From: Clarireedia homoeocarpa
Taxonomy: Eukaryota > Ascomycota > Leotiomycetes > Helotiales > Rutstroemiaceae
NCBI GenBank assembly: GCA_001465935.1
Contig: LNKV01000051.1
Span: 62,001-126,000, forward strand
Direction of reading: 5' to 3'
DNA length: 64,000 bases
Position 1 is the stretch's first letter. The number at the start of each line of letters is the position of its first letter. This document shows positions 47,607-56,362 of this stretch, in pieces. Made by a program: the position numbers and the translations under genes. The notes beneath the pieces are model-generated. The model saw only the letters and a list, made by a program, of their open reading frames with translations, was not told where the DNA came from and did not search any database.

Positions 47607-47842
47607 GATGAGCTTGAGAAGACGTAGAAGCAAGGCGTGGGACCGAAGTTTGGTTAGTAGTCATTCGTTCTTGTCGATATTCTTAAAAAGCGAGACGACT
47701 GACGATCGGTGAAAGAAGGGTGCATGATATGGTGAAATTTCCATTGATATGGTTGCATGGTAGTAGAGGCCATTGGATTGCTTATCCCGCGCCTCCAAGG
47801 TAGAATAAATGCTTGGACGCCTTCCGAGCCATGGTCCTGAGT

Positions 47843-48199
47843 TCATATTCCGAGACCTCCCTCCAGTATGACATTCAAGGAGCAGTATCGACAGTCGACA
47901 TGATAGCACTTTGAGGAAAGACCGGGAAGCACTTCATCTCGAGGTGCGAAACGACGCAAGTGTTTGGAGAGAGTAGAAGAACGTAGCACTTGCACACTGT
48001 ATTGCCGCTCAGCACATATAAGGCAATCGTCTTCGTATGGATCAATATCATATAGCAAATATAACAGTGTCTTGGTGTTGGTAAAATGTGGTGTGCGACC
48101 GATACGCTGGAAAGCCTGTGCGCTTATCGCTTCAGTGCTTGTTGTAATCTTACCATAACCGAGCTCTCCAGGGAAGAAATAAGCGGCCGGAATTGACAT
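47843..48199 (-). CDS. small hypothetical ORF, doubtful
   Basis: An ATG-initiated frame of 118 codons without introns. The protein starts MSIPAAYFFPGELGYGKI and has scattered Cys including DDCLICAE and CRYC. No family, signal peptide or membrane segment is recognised. It is in an otherwise gene-poor region, so it may be spurious. Confidence 0.2.
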   Translation of the reverse strand: MSIPAAYFFPGELGYGKITTSTEAISAQAFQRIGRTPHFTNTKTLLYLLYDIDPYEDDCLICAERQYSVQVLRSSTLSKHLRRFAPRDEVLPGLSSKCYHVDCRYCSLNVILEGGLGI

Positions 48200-48833
48200 A
48201 TACCTAACTTCTAATATAATATATTCCTTATCCTCTTTGTTGTTTTCTAAATCAATAAGAAGCTCAGAATATTTCCCTTTTTCTTCTTCACAACATCATA
48301 CTTTTATACTCGCATTGTCTCTGGGAAACACCACTCCCAATCGATGCATTTGAATCGATTCAAATATGCGATCAATAGGGCAATTAAAGCGCCTTTACAC
48401 TCATTTGTTGCAGTCTTGAAAGTTGGTACAATGGCGCAAGTGCATCCAACGAGGAAGAATCTGTATCAAACGATTGTTCGTTAGTCAACATTAATGGGCA
48501 GCACCGGGCAATACCAGCCAACGCCACGTCTGGAAGATTCTGGATTAAAGTGACCAACTATGCGTGGGAAAATAGTTGAAGCAGCTTGGGATCGTGTGCC
48601 ACGTCGCGATGTGATGCTTTCATGTCGATGTTGGAGACAAATGCTTTGTGCTCCTCGATTTGGAAATCTTGGCACAAGTTAAGCTCCAGCATTGCTGTTG
48701 TGTTGCATCTCTTACTCATATCCATATCCACTAATGATTTGGAGCACACACGAACATTCAATAGTGCGGTAGTTCGGAATCATTCCAAGATCCTAGTCAC
48801 CTGTGCGATGTTTGCATTGTAAAAATACCGAGC

Positions 48834-49299
48834 TCATGTTCTGCAACCACACCAACATGCCAATGCAATCCAATTAAGTTGGCAATTGGAGGAAAGGGGG
48901 CGTCTTCCTGAGTTGCCTGGAAGACGAAGGTGGGGTATTGGTGGTGGACTTAACTGTTTCTCTTGGCGTTTTTGCACACAAGTACCGGATAAAGTCTCTA
49001 CCTGCACTTCAGCCGTACCATCTGGGGTAGCGGCTTGACTCTCAAGTGATGAAAATAATCCTACCATGGCGCGAGTCGACCAGAGGCCAGCCAATTCTGC
49101 TCCACCTTCCGCGATGAGCCAGGAATTCGCAAAGAGTGTTTCATTGAGCGGACGACCTTCTACATTAGGTATTCAGATATGATAAGGATAGGATGGTTAC
49201 AAAGCTGTGTTTCATGGTCGTGTAGCACTCACGCAAGTGTGTGATTCCATACCTCGAGGGGTAACTGCACAACTCCGACCGTGATCGAGATGAGGACAT
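48834..49299 (-). CDS. candidate two-exon gene, unknown protein
   Basis: Exons 49299-49233 and 49159-48834 join across a clean GTGAGT...TGTAG intron to give about 130 residues. The central part, NETLFANSWLIAEGGAEL, has ordinary protein-like composition, and the C-terminus is Cys-rich (CWCGCRT). I do not recognise it. A competing model through the same intron starts at 49556 with a signal-peptide-like MFASLVVLSVYFAGS (exons 49556-49466, 49423-49233, 49159-49061, 126 residues). Only one frame can be right and transcripts are needed to choose. It neighbours the RiPP precursor, 450 bp away. Confidence 0.3.
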
Positions 49300-49752
49300 T
49301 GGATGGAATCAGTCACACGATGACGCCGTATGGAGGTGCATACTAGGCACACAGTTCCCAAGGCTCCCTTGGGGCCTTTCACGACTGTTGGAAACACAGT
49401 GGACAACAAGATACTACCGCGCCCTTCAATGCATCGTCATTAGGAGAGTTCAACAGAGCACATACTATACAATGCGCCACGATGAGATGCATTATCATCA
49501 TAATTACTACAGCTTCCGGCGAAATAGACTGACAATACAACCAAACTAGCAAACATCCCGAAGCCCCACAACAAGCCCCGACGACGAGCACAACCACCGA
49601 ATTTTTAACAAGAAACACAAGTTAAGTCATGACCAGGAAACGAATACCCCGCACATCATAAGATCATATCTCCATTTCAAGCCCAGTGGCGCTCAATTCA
49701 GGCTCTACCACATTACAGAACCACTTTTCCGCAAGGGCAGAACGAGGCTTGT

Positions 49753-50212
49753 CTACAAAGTAGGCGCCACATAACGGTCAGGTCCAATTTCGCCATCAAC
49801 CTCGAAGTTCTCCCGCTTGGCCTCTTCGTAGCGGTCTACACCAATTTCGTAGTCGACTTGAAAGTTTGCACGCTTGGCGGTGGAATAACGATTGGCACCA
49901 ATTTCGCCATCAACCTCGAAGTTCTCGCGCTTAGTGGTCGAGTAACGATTTGCACCAATCTCGCTATCGACTTCGAAGTTATCTCGTTTGTTAGAGGCAT
50001 AGCGATTGGCACCAATTTCACCATCGACTTCGAAGTTGTCTCGTTTGTTAGAGACATAGCGATTGGCACCTATTTCACCATCCGTTTCAAAGTCTACACA
50101 AAGTCAGCCAACCTGAAGGAAGCTACACTTAGATCTAGGGGCTAGACGTACTAAGTGGTGCTGCGATTGCCAAAGTAACCCAGCCAACAAAAAGAAGGGC
50201 CCGGAGCTGCAT
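49753..50212 (-). CDS. repeat-containing secreted RiPP precursor (UstA-like, dikaritin type)
   Basis: Predicted 133-residue precursor in two exons: 50212-50152 and 50093-49753, the intron lying just after the signal peptide. The signal peptide is MQLRALLFVGWVTLAIAA. It is followed by six repeats of 19 residues (57 nt). Repeats 1-5 end in Lys-Arg, the Kex2 site; repeat 6 ends at the C-terminus (VAPTL). Consensus is [DE]NFEVDGEIGANRY then three variable residues and KR. Repeat boundaries on DNA are about 50040, 49983, 49926, 49869 and 49812. Repeat 5 deviates most (NFQVDYEIGVDRY). This is the layout of UstA/phomopsin-type precursors, whose cores are cut out by kexin and cross-linked by UstY proteins. 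A UstYa gene lies divergent upstream. A pheromone-like precursor is the main alternative, but the repeat core does not resemble known alpha-factors. Confidence 0.88.
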
Positions 50213-51016
50213 ATTGGGATTTCTGTTGGCGTGGCTGATATAAAGAGGTTATAAGATCTTGTAGAATGAGTGAGTTGGAGAAGTCTGCGTGTAGCTGACA
50301 GGTGTTCGAAAAGTTAGCAGCTCTTCTTATATGCTTTTGCCCTTTAGATTGGGCCTCGTTCACATCTCCGCGTTGTATTACCTGCTAAGGTTACATTATG
50401 CAATCTTCCCCAAGCTCAAATTCCAAAGACCCGTATTCCAGCGAACGCTTTTCTTACAATTTGTACTAATTATCAGATACATACAGCGAATCAAAGCATT
50501 TACTTGAAGCCCAATGTAAAGAGCATGTATACTAAAACACAAAAATCAGGTTAGCCGTCTTATGTCACATCCCATTCGGGAGGGGAAACTCCCCGTCTTA
50601 CGATCCATCGGCAATCACAGCGATATCGTATAGGTGTCTGCTTGAATGTTGTGGTACTTGCAGACCGAGTGGGTCATCCGGCTCTAGGGCTGAACATGAA
50701 AATAATCCCTTGGAGCAACCATCGTAGCACCAATGTAACGCTACAAACCTTATCAAAACTACCCACCCTTCACGATTAGCAGTCATAATAACATCTGATT
50801 TCTGCGTTGTCTACCCCACCAATGTGGTGTATCGTTGCGACGCTGTAGGAAGGGTTTTCAGGGAGTAGCAAGTGCCCACTCTCCGACTTGGACTTCATCT
50901 TCTTAGTTCTTTTCGAGAATCCTTCAAGGTCAATTGAATGTGTCTACGTTGACAATAGCTTCATACCCCATTACGTGTAAACACGTCCTCGAGACATCTA
51001 TGTTCAATCATTCATC
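50213..51016. promoter_or_regulatory. divergent intergenic region RiPP precursor / UstYa
   Basis: These 804 bp separate the head-to-head precursor and oxidase genes and would allow co-regulation. It contains a TATA-like sequence for the minus strand (listed separately). No Zn2Cys6-type palindrome was evident. Confidence 0.5.
50326..50332 (-). promoter_or_regulatory. TATA-like element of the precursor gene
   Basis: The minus strand reads GCATATAAGAAG about 115 bp upstream of the precursor ATG, a reasonable position for a core promoter. It is called by sequence and position only. Confidence 0.3.
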
Positions 51017-51951
51017 ATGGGATTCTCATCCATCTCTCTCGAACGGCCATCTCTAGAAACCGAATCTCCATCTGAGTCATCGAGGTTTATTGCCGACGAT
51101 GAGAAGATCTATCCGAAGCGTTCATCTTCTCATATCTTTTCGCCCCACTGGATTATCCATATTATATCATTTCTCGCATGGATCAGTCTACTCGTTTATT
51201 CGACTGGAAAGCATCCGAGAAACTGTCTTGAAAAGTTCAACTCATATTGCAAGCTACTTCCTATCTCGAAATCTTACGAACATAGTCAAGCTAACAGCTA
51301 GAAGCACCTATTTTGGACGCCATCGGTGAGGACTCTTTTAAAGATGTGCGGTTCAAATACTCTGTCTGGTATAAATCTCCATGGAAGGGTCCTCCTACGC
51401 CTGAAGTCGAGGAAGCATGGTACGATATAATGAAATGTACATCCCTCATTCAATTCTCCTCAAAATTCTCTCTACACACTAACCATCCTCACACAGACGG
51501 CGAAATCCGTGTCCCTCCCTCCGAAATCCTCCGCATCAGACATAACCTTACCGCCGTCCAATACCCCCCATCAATTGGCGGCGGCTATCCCGCCATCGCC
51601 TCCGGCACCCACGCCCTACACTGTCTACATTTCCTATGGCAAGACCACTATGTCGACACCATTCCCTCTGCATCTGCGCTTAAAACCAATGCCCCACAAG
51701 TATACGAACAGCATTTCGAGCATTGTGTCGATTACACGAGACAGTATCTGATGTGTAAATTCGATCCGACGATTATTCCGCTGTATTGGGTGAAAGGGAA
51801 TGAGAAACCCATCCCGAATGGCGGCACTTGGCATAAGTGTGTAGATTGGGAAGCGCTGCAGAGTTGGTTGAGGGACAGAGTGGTGGAGATGCCGGAGGGG
51901 TTTGAGTGGGTGGCACCGGAGGATGCGGTGAGGTGGGACGATATTCCTTAA
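51017..51951 (+). CDS. UstYa-family oxidase (DUF3328)
   Basis: Predicted 292-residue protein in two exons: 51017-51248 and 51305-51951. UstYa proteins oxidatively cross-link side chains of ribosomal core peptides. An N-terminal cytosolic tail precedes one membrane anchor (IIHIISFLAWISLLVYS, about residues 50-66). The paired family motifs are present: HALHCLHFLWQ and YEQHFEHCVDYTRQYLMC, i.e. two HxxHC-type copper/heme-like sites. PTPEVEEAW is also typical. The intron appears to be a GC..AG intron (donor GCAAGC at 51249, AAG acceptor at 51302-51304), which rebuilds FNSYSPILDAI; no GT donor keeps the frame. The gene is divergent from the repeat precursor, so it is the natural candidate for its modification. 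Confidence 0.88.
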
Positions 51952-53606
51952 TGGAGTTGATCTGGTTGTTCATTCAGTGGTGGTAGCAGGGGTTAGGAAG
52001 TTACCATTCGGTAACGCAATAGATAATTATCCTGGAGTTGCATCAAAAATCTGCTACTCTATTATTTTCGCTGTCTGGTCAAGCGGCTACAAGTTTCAAC
52101 TATGCCGAATGCTCACTCACTATTGAGATGTTGCGTAACTTAGGCTCCAAATCAATATAAAACAAATACCTTTCTACGCGAATTTCCAATCACCAGTATC
52201 AAAACAACTCGCAGACGACACCCATCAATAGGCTGTATTGTGGTGCTTTACTTGTCTAGCACAAAATAACATGCAGACTTATATTGCAGACAGACATCCT
52301 TGATTCGAAGTCGGAATACATATCAAAAAGACACAATTATTATCATCTCAACTATCAACTGCCATTTCCAAATCCTCATCACCGATAGACGGCAGGTTCG
52401 TCTTCACTGTCACTTTTTTTTTTAAAAAAAAAAAAAACTCTCTCATTCACCTCCCAAATTCTCCCCCCATCCTCGTCCTAGGCATACAAAAGCCCTTAAC
52501 CACATTCATCCCCAGCAGTACAATACAATCCCTCCATCATACCAACAGTAACCTACCTACCTACTTGAAGCAGAACCTCAAAATTCACACTCAAAGTCTA
52601 TATATATACCCAGACCAGTCCCAGTAAGTCACGTCTCGGGGAAACCACGCATTTCGATGTCTTCCGTCCGGTAAGATCAACTCCCGTGGATCTTGGAGCT
52701 TCGGTGGTGAATGGAATTTGCTGCAGATGCCAGATGGTGCGTCGGCAATGGTATCTGTTGTGGGAGGTTCCTCTTTTATACATGTAGAAACGAGAATTTG
52801 GCTCTAAATTCAGACATACATACAGACAGCTAGCTAGCTAGTCGGGAAGTACAGTCAGTAAGTAGCATGAGGGCAGGACAGAACAGGGTAGGGTGGGAGT
52901 GAATGTCGACCCCGCACTGCATGTGGCAGTATGTACTGTACTGTATGCTATTGCATACATGTGATTCAGTACGAAGCCCGGTTTGCTCCGGAGCTAAGCT
53001 TTCAGCTAAATAGAATAGAGCGGGTCGTTTGACCTTCTGCTTGCTTTTCCAGCTTTTTCATCCTACTGGCAGTCATGACTACCTAGAGTTAGGGAAAAGG
53101 ACTGTTATTTGAATATAATAGCTCGCAGTTGTTGGATTTGGTTTTTGTCTCTCAGTAGCATCGGAAGGAGGGTTTTCCGTTCTTGTGATAATTTATATGC
53201 TGTGGCCCCACGTTCGGTAACGGTAAGCGAAGGCTCCGCCTGAGCCCTTTCACTATGGGTCCCACCCTTCACAGATAATAATCTGTGTTAAATTTTCACG
53301 GTCAGTTGCAGCTAGGTCACTACTATGTTATAATGAAGTGATGGTTCTTGGATTGGAGCGTGATGTGAATTGTGAAGTGACTTGAATTGTGAAGTGATGT
53401 TTATTAATGCTTGAGATGGTGTTAATATTGTACTGAAAGAACAGAGAAACAGAGGAATATATTTTGGTTGTTTTATAGTTGTTCTTTAGACCACGAACAG
53501 AGAGCAATGAGATATTTGACGAACCTAAAGAAACAAAGAGATCTTGACGAGCTTAACTACTGTAAGAAGACATAACTGACCTAGAAGTATCCAAATGGAC
53601 TTTGCC
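51952..53606. other. gene-free region, 1.7 kb
   Basis: This stretch contains a T-run then A-run pair at about 52412-52436, CCTA units near 52550-52563 and AGCTAGCTAG near 52829-52839. No frame here shows domain-like sequence. No further RiPP-pathway gene is present. Confidence 0.55.
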
Positions 53607-54395
53607 TTAATCATCAGAGGTAGTAGTAGTAGTAGTAGTAGTAGTAGTCTCTACTTGAGTCTCAAGAGCCTCAAGGGCAGCCCAGTCTGTGGTTTCTATC
53701 ACTTTCCCCTTCTCGTTCACCGCATAAGTAAGACCCGCTGGTACCGGCTTATTGCTACCACAACTAAAGTCCCGATCATCGTCCATAATGATATGATCCA
53801 AAGCAAACAGCATTTCTGCATTATACCTCTCTACTCTACCCATGTCGTACTGGAGTTTCAGCAAGCTCAATCTTTCATTTTTGAGCCATCTACCACCTAT
53901 CTTGTCGTTACATATATCCTCTTGTAGTCGGTTTACCCGGATATGATGAGCGTCCGTATAGCCTAGCGAATTAATTTTATCTGGCCTATAAGTCGGATCG
54001 GTGGGATTCTTCCAAACATACAGTTGGTAGAATTTTCGATTTGTGCTGTTGTACCTTGGCCCGGTGCCAAAGGTGGCTCCAAATGCGTCGCCATGTCGCG
54101 AAAATATGGACGGATTAGCATGCGGAGTTATCATAGCTGGGCGCGCAAGTGCATTCGATGGGCCAGCCGTAGCAGGACGTGAAGACTCGCCAGTGGAGCT
54201 TAGAACCCTACGTTGTGTCTTCACTTGTGCGGCGCGAACTGGAGTCGACCTCACTCGACGAACTGGGTCTCTTACTGCAGACGCAGGGTCGGCGGGTGGT
54301 GCAACTTGGCTGCGGGTGACATTCAGGGCTTCGATTCTTGCTGACCTACGCAAGCTGCGGACAGGTGTATCGGGATTTTGAGAGTTGCGAGCCAT
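53607..54395 (-). CDS. hypothetical protein with poly-Thr tail
   Basis: Single-exon frame of 262 residues; the ATG at 54395 is the first in frame and begins MARNSQNPDTPVRSLRRSAR. The first 110 residues are Arg/Ser/Pro/Ala-rich and basic. The next 130 look folded (FYQLYVWKNPTDPTYRPDK, GRWLKNERLSLLKLQYD). The C-terminus is about ten Thr encoded by a TAG-type microsatellite (plus-strand view, 53621-53650), then SDD. No known family is recognised. Tail length is likely to vary between strains. Confidence 0.6.
   Translation of the reverse strand: MARNSQNPDTPVRSLRRSARIEALNVTRSQVAPPADPASAVRDPVRRVRSTPVRAAQVKTQRRVLSSTGESSRPATAGPSNALARPAMITPHANPSIFSRHGDAFGATFGTGPRYNSTNRKFYQLYVWKNPTDPTYRPDKINSLGYTDAHHIRVNRLQEDICNDKIGGRWLKNERLSLLKLQYDMGRVERYNAEMLFALDHIIMDDDRDFSCGSNKPVPAGLTYAVNEKGKVIETTDWAALEALETQVETTTTTTTTTTSDD
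53621..53650. repeat. trinucleotide microsatellite (GTA)n
   Basis: Ten consecutive trinucleotides, read on the minus strand as ACT/ACC-type Thr codons at the end of the hypothetical protein. Confidence 0.85.
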
Positions 54396-54847
54396 GGTTA
54401 AGCTGAAAGATTTACTCTGCAAAGATGTTTTCTCTCTGGACTTTATGAAGAAATTTGAGATGCTGGGTGGAAGTATGTACAGACATGGGTAGAAGACGCT
54501 TCAATTAATACACAACTATAGTTATTGTTGTGACGTTGTTTCTGAACACTACAAGACTCTCCCTCACCCACAACAAAGTTTGCTTTGTTCTGTGTCTTGC
54601 CAGCTAAAATTTAACTATTGTTCAGGGGGGGAGATGGTAGAGTTCGAAATCGGCTAACTTTATCGAAAAACTGGATACTTTAAGCTCGAAAATATTTGTA
54701 GGAATTATAAGTATTCTAGGTGAATTACATCCAGAATATTTAGTGTGTACCGAAATATAATCTGCAAAATATCAGTATCAGTATCAGTAATAAGCTATCA
54801 TCAACCGCTTAACTTGGAATACAAGAAGGGTCTTCTGGATATCTCTT

Positions 54848-55301
54848 AGTGTCGGTTGGCTTAGTACAGCTGTAAGTGAGACCAATTCATGGCACCACAC
54901 TCAGTCACAATGAGGACCAAGTAGTGCAGTTGAATCGGGTTGAATATTCCTAAACTAAGTGGGAGGGAGAGTAGGACTATATAGCCCTTCTCTCCCGTAC
55001 TAATTGCTATGCTACAGCGAGTATCCTGTGTCCTGTAGTCCCCCTTCTGTAGTTCATTATCCCGTAATGTCTTTCCTGTAGTCNGCACTATACTTAGTCA
55101 CAATGGGGTCTAAGTAAATGCAGTTGAATCGGTTCGAATATTCTTAAACTAAGTGGGAGGGAGAGTTGGATTATATAGCCTTTCTCTCCCGTACTAATTG
55201 CTATGCTACAGCGAGTATCCTATGTCCTGTAGTCCCCCTTCTGTAGTTCATTATCCCGTAATGTCTTTCCTGTAGTCCAGTGAAAATACTGAACCGACAC
55301 T
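54848..55301. mobile_element. TIR-bounded non-coding element with internal duplication
   Basis: The ends AGTGTCGGTT (54848-54857) and AACCGACACT (55292-55301) are perfect inverted repeats. Inside, a block of about 185 bp occurs twice in direct orientation, near 54901-55083 and 55094-55277, about 90 percent similar by eye. An N at 55084 sits at the junction, so the true element may be longer. No coding frame. It may be a solo or collapsed non-autonomous DNA element. Confidence 0.6.
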
Positions 55302-55603
55302 TAGGAATTCATGCGATATATATTTCAGACATCAAATTCTCTTAACTTGAGCTACCAGCACTAGGCACTCCCGAAGCGGATGAGAAGAGCGATTAATTAC
55401 TCTACCCATTACGGAATACTACCGTCATGAATTCAAGTAATTAAGAAGGAACTTAACGGTAAGAACGGAGTTAGCTTAGTAGGCTTTCTAGGCCGACTAA
55501 TATATAACGAATGAAATAGGAAGGACACAGATTTCAAGTTTGAAGTTGATCCTCCCGCAGAGTCGAAACATGTTCCTACAGAGCTAAACAATTCCCCCCA
55601 GAG

Positions 55604-56281
55604 TCAAGAATGCTCCTGCAGAACGCGGTTATTTGCAACACGATGAAATTTAAGCTTCAATCCTGTATGGACCGGAAAATCCTCAGAAAATTCGTCTGGC
55701 CATTCGTCTGACCATTCACCGCGTTCATCTATTATAAGGTCGATCTCTTTTGAGATGGCTTCATCCACAGCAGTCCAAGAGTGATGTCGCTTCAAAATCT
55801 CATCAGACTCAAAAAGTTCAGGCTGTTAAAGGTATGCTGCCAGGCCAACCGCAGTCGTCTCTAGAATGTCGGCTGACGTGGAAAGCGGTCTTTTTTGCAA
55901 GATGCGTTCAACGAGAGACCATCCCTCATTGAAAGCAGAAGTTACCACGGCAGCACAAAGTGGGCCACCGCCGTAGATATCTGGCCACACCTGGAGAATT
56001 ACTCCAACTATATCGGAGGCGCCAAGGATAATGGCCATTTTCAGGGGCATAGTGTCATAAGCACTGCATTTTGCGACCGCCAAGCTGGCTCCAAGATGCA
56101 CCATTTTCGCGACTAGTTCTCGATTGCCGTTCGCCATGCCATTCGCTATGCCATTCGCCATCGCATAAGCCATCGCATGAGCCATCGCATGAGCCATCGC
56201 ATAAGCTATGTCATTAGCTATGCTATTCGCTATGCCATTCGCTATGCCATTCGCTATATTATTAGCTATACTACGGGCCAT
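55604..56281 (-). pseudogene. ankyrin-repeat-like gene relic
   Basis: The frame reads MVHLGASLAVAKCSAYDTMP then LKMAIILGASDIVGVILQ, which has ankyrin-like spacing. The sequence is interrupted by one in-frame TAA at 55826-55828; the same frame then continues with FESDEILKRHHSWTAVDEAI to 55604. The upstream part has been replaced by a short-period repeat encoding Ile-Ala-Asn-Gly-type residues. No start codon can be defined. It is likely a dead member of an ankyrin family, but an unusual spliced gene is not excluded. Confidence 0.5.
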
Positions 56282-56355
56282 GCTATTAGCTATACTATTC
56301 GCTATCGTATTAGCTATACTACAGGCTATACTATTAGCTATACCATACTATTAGC
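56130..56355. repeat. degenerate short-period tandem repeat (GCTATGCCATTC-like)
   Basis: About nineteen 12-base units of the type GCTATGCCATTC, themselves built of GCYATR-like six-mers, run through the 5' part of the ankyrin-like relic. Both strands stay mostly open because the unit is a multiple of three and rarely forms stops. Confidence 0.8.
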
Positions 56356-56362
56356 TATAGCT

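Larger units (their letters stand above)
46672..49752. other. gene-poor interval, 3.1 kb
   Basis: Apart from the PLD promoter, one 22-bp tandem repeat and two weak candidate genes (listed separately), I see nothing supportable here. It is the flank of the RiPP locus, so a careful transcript check is worthwhile. Confidence 0.45.

Noticed and set aside
49756..50040. CRISPR-like regular repeats
   Set aside because: The 57-bp period codes for a repeated peptide in one frame with a signal peptide; the genome is eukaryotic.
53607..54395. Antisense gene on the plus strand at 54043-54381
   Set aside because: It is the shadow of the longer minus-strand frame, with no independent support.
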